A stretch of DNA of 41,405 bases, taken from Priapulus caudatus (taxonomy: Eukaryota > Priapulida > Priapulimorpha > Priapulimorphida > Priapulidae). Position 1 is the stretch's first letter, and each line of letters begins with the position of its first letter. The stretch spans positions 717,895 to 759,299 of the forward strand of contig NW_014577101.1 of NCBI RefSeq assembly GCF_000485595.1. The letters run 5' to 3'. Below, one piece after another: positions 11,186 through 22,551 of the stretch. The translations under genes were made by a program, and so were the position numbers. The notes under the pieces were generated by a model. The model did no database searches, had not been told where the DNA came from, and worked only from the letters and a program-made list of their open reading frames with translations.

Positions 11186-11708
11186 ATAGATAAGGCGGTG
11201 ACGTACATCACGTTGCGTGATGGTGTGCATGCAGTGAATGTATGTTATCATTACGAGCCAATCTGTCATCCGCTTTGTTAGCTCACCTAATAGCGAACAT
11301 GTTACTGATCACTCCAGTATAAAAAATACCGTGAATTTTTGCTGTTATGGTACATAAAATAGCAAATAATGCAGCCACATTTTTTCGTATAGCGACAATT
11401 CCCTTGAAATCAGCAACCACCAGACAAAAGTGCATCTCATCGAATGACGTTGCGGTTCTAGACTGGTACAATATCTCTATTGATTAATTCCAGTTACTAT
11501 ATGTAAAGGTAAAAGAAAGGGTCTCGCGAGAAACAAGTGGCATCGGGATGTATCACGTCTACACGATATAAGCAAAGAGATTTCAATCGTGGGTGAATAT
11601 ATTTTTGTGAAAATAACAATGTACGAGTGTTCTGAGACATGTTAGCTTTACTTACGACACTTGCTGTTACCCAAGCAATACCAGTAAGTGTCTTAGCGGT
11701 CGGGGAAA

Positions 11709-12028
11709 ATGCGCGAACGGCCAGGAAGACCGATTGATATCATTACTTTAATGGTTGTCTCGTGGTTACAAGTGTCATGTTTGATGTTGCTGGCCACTGC
11801 ATGTGCATACATACACCTGCACATTTCTCCTGGTTCATTAGTGGAGTTCGTTCACCGCGTGGAATCTTCTGGAGTCTACTCTGCCAGTGTTGGAATTTAC
11901 CAGAGACACTGGACACTTAAACTGGTTGAATGTAGGGGTCATTTAGAACTTTCAGCTCCATTGAACGCTGACATTGCATTCCGTGGATACGTTGCTCAAA
12001 TCTTTTATCCCGTGACAACTGGTAGGTG
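11709..12028 (+). CDS. Candidate coding exon, membrane or secreted protein (unrecognised)
   Basis: An ATG-started frame that stays open for 107 codons in non-repetitive DNA. Residues 11-35 form a long hydrophobic stretch (IITLMVVSWLQVSCLMLLAT...), which could be a signal anchor or an internal signal peptide after a basic start (MRERPGR). The rest has mixed, globular-looking composition (for example HWTLKLVECRGHLELSAP). The frame ends in TAA that is itself part of a strong donor consensus, TG|GTAAGA at 12029, with a second possible donor, G|GTAGGT, seven bases earlier. That is what a real 5' exon often looks like. Against it: no family recognised, no following exon found, and the next acceptor-like sequence lies inside a repeat. 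A chance open frame remains possible. Confidence 0.35.
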
Positions 12029-12117
12029 GTAAGAGCGGGCACAGGTCAGCCTAGCAAGAAAGTACAAATACCAGCGGGAAGTCATGAGGACGTTTACCCA
12101 TTTTTCGTTGTTTTTTT

Positions 12118-12260
12118 AGCTCACCTTGACATCGTCAAGCTGAGCTATTGCCATGGGTCGTCGTCCGTCGACCGTACGTTCGTTCGTCTGTCCGTCAACA
12201 TTTGGTTTCAGTCAACGATAACTCAGGAACCGTTTGACCCACATGTTTGAAATTGGGTAT
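12118..12260. repeat. Interspersed repeat fragment with AGCTCA hairpin head
   Basis: Begins with a 13-bp inverted repeat around a 3-base loop (12118-12130 with 12134-12146, one mismatch), followed by TCGTCCGTCG and TTCGTCTGTCCGTCAAC. From memory, this 'AGCTCACC...GAGCT ... GTCCGTCCGTCAAC' layout resembles repeats scattered through several marine invertebrate genomes; no search was run. The 12026-12250 open frame over it is a repeat artefact. Confidence 0.55.
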
Positions 12261-14336
12261 AGTTGTTACTGCTATGCTCCCATATTGAACGTCCTATTTT
12301 GGAGCACGCCAGTCGACGTACTTTCGAGCCACGGCAATTTTTTTGCCAAAAATGGGAATTGTCATTAGTCAGTTCAGGTTCAACAGATTTTGCTCATTTT
12401 TGGTATGTGGAAAAAAATTATGCAAATTAGGTAGGGTTTGGCAATTATATAGCATATATATATAGACACGCAAATATTCAACAGTCTGTGGTGTCACACT
12501 CGTCTGGTTCGTTTTACAAGATTTCATTGACAATATCTTTAATGCAAAATTCTTGCTATGAACATATTATGATTTATACTATTATTATTATATTATTATT
12601 ATTATGATATAATGATTTATGCTAAGAAACATCAAAGCGGGTATAGCGCCATCTACCGTCACAAATTGTGATTCATTTTGGTTTAGAAATTATTTATAAT
12701 TTATATATAATATTATTTATTATTTTCACATAAAAAATTACACATATAATTATCAAGAGTATATAATGGGAGTTCTCCCATATATACTCTTCGTTTCTAT
12801 AATGTACGTCGATGGTTGCTCAATTAAAACTGACTTCTTCTCACTCACTCATTTGTGTCCTTTTTTGTGATGAGCCACAGTGTCATTGACACTTTCATTA
12901 ACAATAAATATTAGGGTTTCGTGTTCTTGGTTGCAACATATCTGCAATTTTACGCAGACCCGTGTCTTAAAAAGAATGTGTGTAAATCTTCGAGTAGGGT
13001 TGTAAGTAGCTGCTTGGTAGTGGACCAACACTGACTTCAAACATGCACTGTAGATTAATCTGATATATATTTCTCTGACAATCGGGGACCGCAGATTAAC
13101 ATTTATTATTCTCATCTTGAGATTTCTGTCTCTCCGTGTCTCTTAATTCCATTGATTCAGTGCAAAACGTAAGTGTCGTGCATAAAATCTTCGTGATGGA
13201 ATGCGTGTATTATGCGGGCTTCGTCACGCGGGCTTCGTCAGTAGGCAGGTTTTTTTTGCATGTATTGTTTGCTATACGCACATGTCTCATTAAAGTTACG
13301 TGTTTGCTTAAATCTGTATCACACCCGTTTCGCCGTATGCGGTTTCGAAACTGTAAACAAGTCAGTCAACTGATTTCTTGGACTGCGGATTTCAATTAGA
13401 CATTTCTTAGTAACCAGCAGTAATATTAGACAAACTAATACGCGTTTGGCTATAAGGTAATGTACTTATTAACTACACAAGGTGCCAGTTACTGTAGCAT
13501 TCGTCAACTTTGCATAATCAATGGGCCTATTATTCCTTTAACGTCGCACTGTAGCTTTTTTATTTCTTCGGTCGAACTGTCGAATGCAGCAGCTGGCGTT
13601 TCTCGTGTGCAGACTTTGTTAATTTGAAAACCGTATGCAGTTTTATGTTATGGAAAAAATGTTCATTTGATAGTGCTCGACAATTGTCGCGTGTGTTAAA
13701 GAGGGCCTCCCCTAGTTTCCTGAAGATTTGCGCATGGGTAAAGGCCAAAGGTAAACACAGGAACATGCTATGATACAGTGTTCGCAATTTATACAACAAG
13801 ATATTTAGTGTAGTAATTTCGCATACATCGAATTAAAACAAACTTCACACAAAAATAGGGAAAAAAACTACATAAAGATAATTATTTTAAAAATTCAACC
13901 ATAACATGTTTCTAAAATAGGACATTTTATTACACTTAGCCTCTTTGGGGACTTATTAAAATAGTCAGCGATACTTCTGGTATTTCATGTTCGCTTCCCG
14001 GTGTTGCTATGCTTACACCAAATGAGATATTTTTACTTTCGTTGTCAATGTCGCTGATATCGATCTTGATTTCACCTTCGTAAAACTGTGCCACCAAATC
14101 GACAGCAATCGATGTTTCTTACACATGTATGAATATCAGGAGTAAATAAGCTCAACGATTTGTAATCCATCTCGTGATGAATATAGTTCAGAATATAGGC
14201 CCCCACGACACACTTGGCGCTCACTCACTTCTCACGCGTGCGAATATCTGAGGGTTTTAGATGCCGATTTTTTCGTTAGAAATTTTTTTCGTGAAATGCC
14301 TCGTGTTCACGGCCACTGAGCAGCATGGATCGTAGT
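12261..14336. other. AT-rich gene-free stretch
   Basis: No gene recognised. Contains ATT triplet runs (about 12570-12610), a strong hairpin at 12757-12789 (listed separately) and several frames of 80-90 codons without family resemblance. Confidence 0.55.
12757..12789. other. Near-perfect hairpin
   Basis: GAGTATATAATGGGAG at 12757-12772 pairs with CTCCCATATATACTC at 12775-12789 over a 2-base loop. No poly-T run follows and there is no gene end next to it. It may belong to the interspersed repeat that starts at 12118. Confidence 0.7.
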
Positions 14337-14402
<66 letters not shown>

Positions 14403-14445
14403 CGTGCGTGCGTGTGCGTGTGCGTGTGCGTGTGCGTGTGTGTGT
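14337..14445. repeat. (GT)n-(GCGT)n compound microsatellite
   Basis: Pure GT to about 14398, then GCGT, then GTGTGC units. Same compound architecture as at 7.9 kb. Confidence 0.92.
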
Positions 14446-14799
14446 CATGCTCAGTATAAATGTCGCATTGTGCACGGGAGGAAGGGACACGATGCGACGG
14501 CAGAGCAGCAGGCAAATAAACATGTGCGAATTTCCTGCGGCGTTTTGAGTTGCCCGCAGTGCGACATCGGAGTGTAATGTGTGATCACTGCGATGGACGT
14601 GTTTTAGGTCGCCGTGCGGATGGGTCGACTACGATGCAGGGATAATCGCGCGGCAGCTGGTCGGCAGGTCGGCATACCTTAATTGTCATCTTCAGCTTAT
14701 GATGTGTTAGCGTTGGCAGGAGAGCATTAACAGCAGTGCAGCAGACGGAGAAACGTCGGGTCTCATCTGCATATGTGTATATACTTATGACATCACTCT
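14446..14799. other. Gene-free stretch
   Basis: Nothing recognised in this non-repetitive segment before the minisatellite. Confidence 0.5.
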
Positions 14800-15480
14800 A
14801 ACCAGATTTCACCGGAATCTCTAGGTTCATGCGTGAATTATCTGGCCGGTTCTCTGGAATCATTCTAACCTACGGCATAACTCTTAAACTGTGATGTTAC
14901 CCTGAGCTCTGATATCGCTCTCACCTATGATATCACCTTAACCACTGATATCACTCTCACCTATGATATCACCTTAACCACTGATATGGCTCTTACCTAT
15001 GATATCACTCTTACCCATGATATCACCCTAACCTCCGATTTCATTCTAACCTATGATATCACCCTAACCTCCGATTTTATTCTAACCTATGATATCACCT
15101 AATCCATGATATCACCATATTACTCTGACTTATGATATCACCATATCACACTAACCTAGGGCGCTATTCTAACTTATGGCGTCACTATAAGCTGTGGCGT
15201 CACCCTAACCCATGATGTCACCATAACCCATGATGTCACCATAACCTATGATGTCACTATATCACTGTGGCCTATGCCATTATTCCAACCCGTGGATCGA
15301 GTCACTCTGTAACCTATTACATCACTCATATCTATAGCTTCACTTTAATCTACGGTGGCATTTCTCTAACCTTTCTGTTAGAAGATTCCTAGAGAATGTA
15401 ACCTATGATATGACGCTGTAGCCTTTACCGTCGCTCTAACATATAGCTTTACTATAACCCGTACACTTGGTGGCATTACC
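14800..15480. repeat. TGATATCAC minisatellite, about 18-bp unit, degenerate
   Basis: Repeated units of the form CTAACCTATGATATCACC with drift (CTGATATCAC, CCGATTTCATT, TGATGTCACCATAACC). Best preserved at about 14920-15100; the later copies turn into TGATGTCACC and then decay. Many units contain GATATC (an EcoRV site). Open frames are few. About 35 units by spacing. Confidence 0.85.
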
Positions 15481-15693
15481 CTACACTTTCTGTTAGAACA
15501 ATACTAGCAAATGAGGCCGGTTTGCGGCTTCGTAGCAGTTACGTAGTTGATTGAAACGGATGGTAAAGAATGAAGCCTCTAGAGCCTTCTTGAACGCCGA
15601 TATGAATGAGAATTTATTTGTGAATTCGGTTCAAACCTGCGTTGCTTGCTAAACATCGATGTATGTAGCAGCTATAACCCTCCACCGGGAAAC
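15481..15693. other. Short unique segment
   Basis: Nothing recognised. Confidence 0.5.
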
Positions 15694-15695
15694 TG

Positions 15696-15758
<63 letters not shown>

Positions 15759-15916
15759 ATGTGTGTGTGTGTGTGCGTGCGTGTGTGTGCGACCTCCCCG
15801 CTCATGTAACGCCATATCTCCCACTCGCTTGCATAATTCATGCGTGGTGTGTCTCGCACTGCATACAGCTGCCAACAGTTTGTGTGTGTGTGTGTGTGTG
15901 TGTCTGTGTGTGTGTG
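15694..15916. repeat. (TGCG)n and (TG)n tracts around a unique island
   Basis: TGCG repeated about 15 times (15694-15758), then TG/TGCG to 15791, about 85 bp of unique sequence, and (TG)n from 15881. GC-rich degenerate GTGCG/CACG sequence continues to about 16260. His/Thr and Cys/Val/Arg frames across this area are artefacts. Confidence 0.9.
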
Positions 15917-16260
15917 GTGGTGTGTGAGTCGTGGTTCGTGGCGTGGTGCGTGGCGTGCGTGCTAATTGTGCCGTGGTAATTGTGTGCTGCGCGCTGTGGC
16001 GTGTGTGGATGTGCGTGCGCCCCGTGCGAGTGCTGCGTCGCGCGCGCGCGTTTATGTGTGATGAAGTTCTTGAAAGCACTGCTGTCTTGGAAGCGTGATG
16101 GCTGGTACGCCACGCGGCTCACCTCGTCATGAGTGTGCGCGTGCGTAGCACACGCACACGCACGGCGCGCACACACCCCGCACGCACACACGCACGGACG
16201 AGCGCGGGCCCACGCCGCACCACAGGCACTGCGGACGCACACCACTATGCACGCACACGC

Positions 16261-16557
16261 GGCGACTACTTCAAACTGGTGGGGGCTGCACGTTGACTAC
16301 AGTAATGGGGTGGGGCGTTTTCGTGCAGCGCCGTATAGTATTGGACTTCCATGTTGTTCCCGATGGTCGCTGCTGTGTCCACAGTGTGTAGTAGACGTGT
16401 GGCGCGAGGGAGGGGAGGGCCATCGGTTTTTCATTTCCGCCTGGCGCAAGGTAAATAGTGGGGGTGCAAACCAGCATGTGTGAACGGTCTTCGTTCATGG
16501 CCAGTAGCAGGTGCTGTGTGTTTGGAGGAATCGGCATGAGTTACAGAGCCGTAGTGA
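16261..16557. other. Gene-free stretch
   Basis: Two opposed frames of about 88-116 codons overlap here and neither is recognised. Confidence 0.45.
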
Positions 16558-16558
16558 A

Positions 16559-16607
<49 letters not shown>

Positions 16608-16648
16608 ATATACACTATGTATTTATATTATATATATATATATATAAG
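16558..16648. repeat. (TA)n tract
   Basis: Two alternating TA blocks separated by about 20 bp (CGATATATACACTATG). Confidence 0.92.
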
Positions 16649-16795
16649 TTGTGTAGAATTTTTGAGTGTATGGGTGAAATATTTTTCCCGTTTGTACCTG
16701 TTGTGAATATCTGGGCAACTAGATATGGAAATGTACAACGTCAGCTTTGAAGTGTATAGCATAATACTGTGATTCGCACGAACCGTCGAGGCAAC

Positions 16796-17037
16796 GTCTC
16801 TCTCTCTCTCTCTCTCTCTCTCACCACTCATCTCTCACCCTCTCTCAATCTCTCTCTCTCTCTAGTTGTCATGCGCGAAGCCGAGGAGAGCCTCTCTCTC
16901 TCCTCTCTCTCATTCCTCTCTCCCTCTCTCTCTTCCTCTCTCTCTTCTTCTCTCTCTCTCCTCTCTCTGCTCTCATCTTCTCTCTCGTCGCCCTCCCGCT
17001 CTCTCTCTTCTTGTCTCTCCTCTCTCTCTCTCTCGTG
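16796..17037. repeat. (CT)n tract, imperfect
   Basis: CTCTCT with TTC, CAT and CCCTC interruptions and one non-repetitive insert (about 16865-16890). Leu/Ser and Arg/Glu frames are artefacts. Confidence 0.92.
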
Positions 17038-18221
17038 AACCTGCCTGCAAACTTTGCTCTCGGCACTTAACCACATACGATCGTTGCCTACTGAAATATG
17101 GCTAGCGATAAAATGTATTGTTCATAACAATAAAAAGAACGATTCAGCAAGATCTCTCGCCGAGTGCTATAGTTTTGCTGAGAGATGGACAAAATGTCTG
17201 CCAGGGTGGAACCAGTGTCTTCATAAATATCAGCAGGTTTCTTCTTGTTTTCGTCATTGTGTTTATCTAATAGCGAGCACGTATTGCCAATGGTATGTAT
17301 GTAATTGTCAAGGTATCGTTAAAGGTAGTCGATTTCACTTTTTTTTTTCTAGATTGTTTATAAGCGATATAGATATCCACGAGTTGTTGAAGGTTGTCAC
17401 GAGATGTTCAGCCAGATGTTCTCATGTTCTCGACTCCTCCTGAGTGTAGTTATTACGAGCAACGTGTCATGGCTGCTGTGTGAGAGAGATTCTCGGTGAG
17501 AGGGGTAGCCAGCTTGCCGTCGTCGCACACACGAGGCGGCCATTTCCTGCGCATTTCCCGCGGCGTTTAGGTATTCCAGTGATGCGCTTATTCTCGCCCC
17601 CCTGCGTATCTGTTTGCGTCATGCCTTCTTCCTCCGTCGATGGTTTCCCGTTGTTCGCAGTGCTGCGTAGACACATAGTGGAAGTGTTTGTCGAAACAAG
17701 CTGCGGAGAGTAACCGTGATATGGCGAGGTCAAGAATGCTAGGCATTCCCCTTATAGTCCATGGGCCAGACATGCTCAAATGTACCATTCCAGGAGGGAA
17801 CGCAGCCGAAGTGGTATAGATTTGAAGCTTAGCCTAGGGTGATGAAACAACAAGTCTATGATAGCAATCCCGAAAGAAGTAGCTTGTCTTGGTATATTTT
17901 TTAGCTCGGATAATATCGTATAATATATGTCGATTTGACGTTCTTATGTAATTCAATACGCAACCTAAGAATATTCTTCTCCTATGATTGTTTTTTTTTG
18001 GCTGATTTTGTACGCATATGGGGTCCTAACAGCCAAATTCAGCTTGGTTGCCCAATATGCAACTTTTGGGCAACTTCTAGTTTGGCAAAATCCAATATGT
18101 GCGCGCTGCCTCCATCTTCCAAAGTTTATCTTTTTAACCACTGACCTAGAATGATGGTGTAATACATCTTTTATAGGTTGTTTTAGGTGCGTAGAATTCA
18201 CTTGCTGAGTTATTTTCCGGT
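17038..18221. other. Gene-free stretch
   Basis: Holds an open frame from 17054 to 17443 that opens at TTG rather than ATG and includes an unusually Cys/Trp-patterned piece (ECYSFAERWTKCLPGWNQC) just before a possible GT donor. It is not recognised and lacks a credible acceptor. The remainder shows nothing. Confidence 0.45.
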
Positions 18222-18262
18222 TCAAGGTCAGGGTCAGAAGCTAAGGTCAAGTCAAGGTCTAA
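18222..18262 (+). promoter_or_regulatory. Cluster of AGGTCA-type half-sites
   Basis: AAGGTCA at 18224, GGGTCA at 18231, AAGGTCA at 18243 and AAGGTCT at 18254, all in the same orientation. AGGTCA is the nuclear-receptor half-site, and TCAAGGTCA is the extended form bound by monomeric receptors. No gene starts nearby, and the same motif is common in interspersed repeats, so function is doubtful. Confidence 0.25.
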
Positions 18263-20862
18263 ATTGTACTTCAAGCAATGAACAATAAATGGAAATTGTC
18301 AACTAAGATACCTTTTAGTTTATCTCATGCAGCAGGAATGGATAATGTCTATATCATTTGACATATTTGGTGGATGAAAGACAGTAAGCAAGCCATATTG
18401 AAACATGTAATCACACGGTTAACCACGTAGGTTGTAAATTTATTTAGCTGCCAGTAAGGCACAGTCATGGTGCAAGTGCATGACATTGGCTTACTCCCAC
18501 TCATGCCATCCTAGTAATCAGACTCAGGAAAGACTATTCTCAACAATCCAACATGGCCTTCACCCTCTATGGATCTATAACGCGCGTTTCACAAAATCCT
18601 CTCCTCCACATCCTTATTCACCAATTCCATTTTAGGCTGAGCATGCTCGTCTCTTAGTGTATGGATTTACCAGAGCAGCATTCAGTATGACGTGGGCCAT
18701 TGGAAAATGTTCTTGTGACAAGCCACATGCCCTCGGTGGTGCCCACTACACGGCCATAACACCAGTAAGATTAAACAGCATCTGTGTCATCACTAACACA
18801 CGATCACGCCTGTCCATAGTTAGCTAGCCATCAGGACATAGAGATCATGTAATGTCCGGCTTCATCTGTGACCAAATACAGCCATCGTCCCGAGTAGCCA
18901 TGTGTTGCACGTTTTCTCACTACATTGAAGGTACAACAACACGCTTGCCCAAGTCTCTGGCTTGTTTGGGTTCTTGCTTTCATGATTGCAGCTTCTTTTT
19001 GGCGATAACTGGAATTGGAGAGTTTATAGTCGTATGATAACTTTCATCGGCCGCCGCGCATTCTCTTGCATGCTGTTCTTGGCCGAGACATCTTGGTACT
19101 TGTTCGAGAGACAATGATGTTTCGCGTATACCACTGGATAGCGACTTATAAGGCCGCATTGAAATAGATGCAATCAGATATGAGGGAGCTGCCACGCATG
19201 TGGCCACACATTATGGTAGAACAGCTTGAAACATTGCACGATGAAAGTCAGGAACTGATGGCAAGATACTCATGCACACCAAGGCATTTGACCAAGGAGC
19301 CGTGACTTGTTGCCTTGCGAGACAACCATTGCTCATCAATGAGTGATGAAGGGCACTGGCTCACAGCTATAGGCAAACAGGAGGTCCAAGCTGCCATCTG
19401 ACGCTGGTGACACAAATATCAATAGCCGGGGAAACAGTTTTCAATGTTATTACTGCTGGCGCTGGTCTGCTTCCTTGGACCTGCTTGCGTGAGAACAGAA
19501 CATTTTTTGGTGAGGCTATCAATATGGGTGTAGACAGTCAAGGGAGACTTGGGCGATTGTAATTTGTCTTTCATCTTTCTATGCATCACAATCGAGATCA
19601 GCAACATTCAACACAGTAGGTGGACAATTTGGTGCAGTGACGAGTTGTACAGATGAAGGGGCGGTAATCTTCAGTGGATGAGGTATTTTCCACCTCTGCA
19701 TCAATTGAGATCACGTGATCATTTGGCATCAAAGACACTGGGTGGCCTCACTCTTCATTGAGTGTTTCTGGTGCGATTGACTCTGGTATAGATGCAGAGT
19801 AGAATTAGTACACGGTCTGAACATGAAAGTGATAGGGAAGGCATCGATCCACTCACTAGACTAAACTCAGGCAGACAGAGCTAGCTGGACTGGCTTTACA
19901 TTTTAGTAGCGTAATGACGCAAGAAGCTCTAAGGAATAATACGTAGTACCTTCAAAAATAATGCTAGGCGCGATATGCTGGTCCAGCGTCTGAAGGTAGA
20001 CGAGAACTATTTGGGCCGAAGTTGCAGGAAGTGCTTCTTTGCATGGGTGCTAAACGATAGGTACTTCAAGGACAGGATCGACGTTGGTGTCTTATGACTA
20101 CAGAGCAAGAATCCATCAGAGGAACGCAGAAAGGGAGAGAAGAGAGGTGAATGGGTCAGAGAGCGAATTGCCGAGAACATTCAAACCGAGCAACAGAGCT
20201 GAAAACATGAGAAGATTCTGTGTAGCTCAAAGAACGCAAAGCTTTCACATAGTGTGTGTAACAAGCAAATGGATAGAAAGACAAGTACGTAAGAGAGCTA
20301 CGGGAAAAAAAACACTTGTTCGTAATGTTGGATATACCTGCTAGCCCAGTTATATCGTCCTGCTGCCGTACTGAATTGAAAGGTATCACGGGAGCGGTAG
20401 TAATAAAGTTAGAGAGGGGGCTGATACAATTCTTACATGCCAGCCCATGCCGGCAAAATCATGTAGCTTTGGCTGGGCAGTCGTCGTGGTATCCGAGAGA
20501 CACGGATGTTTGGGTCTTTGCTTGGCAAAATCAAGAGCATTTATATCCCGTCGACAGGTGGCGCGCCGATGTTCATCAGATGTGGGTCGCAGACCAGGAG
20601 TAAATAGCGTAAGTGTCGGACAAAGTGTAGAGAGCATTCAGGATCAGAAGTGTATGTAGAATCGTTCGGCCGCGTACATGCGTTCGACTGATGCCGAGAC
20701 ACTGTCAGCGCCGCTTTGCGGCGGGGGTAAGCGTATGCAGGCGTGATGCGCTGAATGAACAGAGTGACGATTCCAGACGAGTGTTTCAGCAAACTCGGGC
20801 AGGGACTGGTGTGTGTCAGATGAGTTTGTCCCGGGTTTGCAAGAAGTTTACTTGCGAGATGT
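18263..20862. other. Gene-free stretch, possibly decayed repeat DNA
   Basis: Mid-GC, non-repetitive sequence in which both strands carry only short frames broken by stops. I could not assign any to a transposase, reverse transcriptase or host gene. The composition resembles decayed coding DNA (long stretches without AT-rich runs), but that is only an impression. Confidence 0.4.
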
Positions 20863-21057
20863 ATTGAGAAACTCTGGACAGCGCAGCGCGACCATGAACT
20901 GCGCTACGTCTTGTTCTGCCTGAAGAAAGGAGACGTCGACTCTAATTTGGCACTAGCACTTGCAGGACACGCTTTGCAAAACACTCTCTACGAATCAATT
21001 ATGAGTGCTCTAATGGAAGACGGAGTCCATGCAAAGATGTCAGAAATACATCCACAG
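20863..21057 (+). pseudogene. Open coding-like fragment, unrecognised
   Basis: Reads IEKLWTAQRDHELRYVLFCL, then KKGDVDSNLALALAGHALQ, continuing to a TAG at 21055-21057. After that stop the same frame stays open to about 21250 with a Cys-rich stretch (PCVPGLTNACDAPNCVGPGM). The first segment has a convincing helical, protein-like composition. There is no ATG near its start and no certain splice acceptor. It could be a remnant of a mobile element, an exon, or chance. No family recognised. Confidence 0.25.
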
Positions 21058-21460
21058 TAGGATCTGGTTGGTGCAGGGAAGATGGCAACCGGTCGTCGAC
21101 TGGATCGATGGCAGCCGGCTCCAAAATGCAGTTCTGAAGCTGCTCATCGGTGCTATGGCAGTAGGTCTGCCAAGCTTCCATGTGTTCCTGGCCTTACTAA
21201 CGCATGCGATGCGCCGAACTGTGTCGGCCCAGGAATGTACCGAACGGAAAGATGACGACGATGATGTTGTATGCGATGAGTGAGTGATAGGCTCTAGGTA
21301 AGGGTCTTGCAACCAGTTAAAATATCAAATAACTTTCCACGTGCTGTGTTTTTTGAGAAAAACTGTATTTATAACACGATGGCTATAGTATTACATATGT
21401 CTTTCGTTTTGAAAAAGAAAAGAAAGGTACTTAATTATTATATATGTGTATAAAATCATG

Positions 21461-21474
21461 GTTGTCATGGCAAC
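21461..21474. promoter_or_regulatory. X-box-like motif (RFX type)
   Basis: GTTGTCATGGCAAC fits the RFX X-box pattern GTNRYC-N2-RGYAAC, with two inverted half-sites separated by AT. No adjacent promoter was identified. Confidence 0.35.
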
Positions 21475-21840
21475 TGGCCCATTAATGTTTGACAAATATG
21501 TAACATGACTCTTCTTTATATATAGCGAAGATGATGCTTGAAAACCTCGGACACCAAGGCCCAGTCTTCGCAATGAGGCAAGTTCTACAATGGCCTTTGA
21601 AGGACGAGGACAGGCCAAACAGAGGATGAGACGATTATATAATTAGCTGAATAATTTAAGGGAGCTGTAAACTATTCGTTAGGCTTATGGAATATTGCTA
21701 ACATGTGCTGGAATGGTCTAGAGAAGTAAAGATTGACCTTTTAGCAATGTTGTAATGGCTGTTGCTATCCGAATTTTGAAACGGAAAACGTTAACGTCTA
21801 GTAAAAATATTAGTTTAGTTGTGATTTAGGGAGCATGTCG

Positions 21841-21854
21841 GTTGCTATGACAAC
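21841..21854. promoter_or_regulatory. Second X-box-like motif
   Basis: GTTGCTATGACAAC, the same half-site arrangement as at 21461, 380 bp away, with different flanks. Confidence 0.3.
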
Positions 21855-22324
21855 AAGAATGAAAATTTTTAATGTTTTGTACATTTTTATATGAACCTAT
21901 TGACCTCTCTGATATGACTTACGCAAAAACTTTCGTTTAAAAATGAATTGTTATTCCGTTATAATTTGACATTTGAGCATTGTAAGCTATCGGCGAGCAT
22001 CATGCAATTTCAGATGACGTCATTTGATCACGTGATTTCGGCAAGAAAAGCTACTCATAGAAGCTTGCTATCATGGATTATAATAAACTTCAGTTATTGC
22101 AGATTCCAAAAAAGTCATGATAGCACTGGTCGGCCTCCATATGGTACAAAAAACCCTATTTTTGAGGTCTTGGCCCATGGACTATTATGACGTGCGATTC
22201 TGAGAGATGATAGCATATTCTTTTTCCATTGCGACATAGTGTGTGGTCACAATATGTGCATTTCACTCAATGTACGTGACGCAGTGTTGCATTGGTAGGT
22301 AATGATTCTAACGATTGTAATATA

Positions 22325-22327
<3 letters not shown>

Positions 22328-22368
<41 letters not shown>

Positions 22369-22370
22369 TC
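22328..22370. repeat. (TA)n microsatellite
   Basis: Uninterrupted AT alternation of about 21 units with one slip at the right edge. The 22371-22551 flank holds nothing recognised. Confidence 0.95.
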
Positions 22371-22551
22371 CTGCACATCATTGCCCATCGCATTGCCTCT
22401 GCCAAGATGCTATGCTTATTGATATGACGAGTCCATGCAGTGCTTATAACCTTGCTCTGAACTCTTGCCTGTAGTTCAGTTTTTAATGTTGTCTAAACAA
22501 CGATACAGCAAGTCGTTGTCACTGTTGGATTTGGCGATGACTGCATTGTTA

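Larger units (their letters stand above)
21058..22327. other. Gene-free stretch with several palindromic TF-like motifs
   Basis: Contains two X-box-like motifs (21461-21474 and 21841-21854, listed separately), a perfect CRE TGACGTCA at 22015-22022 and an E-box CACGTG at 22029-22034. No gene is recognised; motif clusters like this also occur inside marine invertebrate interspersed repeats. Confidence 0.45.

Noticed and set aside
14800-15480. CRISPR-like array of regularly spaced repeats
   Set aside because: The units are tandem with no unique spacers, and the surroundings are eukaryotic.
17054-17443. 129-codon frame with Cys/Trp pattern (ECYSFAERWTKCLPGWNQC)
   Set aside because: Opens at TTG, lacks a clear acceptor, and the rest of the frame looks random. 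Interesting in composition but not supportable.
18300-20100. Decayed transposase or reverse transcriptase
   Set aside because: Both strands were read in several frames without finding a catalytic motif or family signature.
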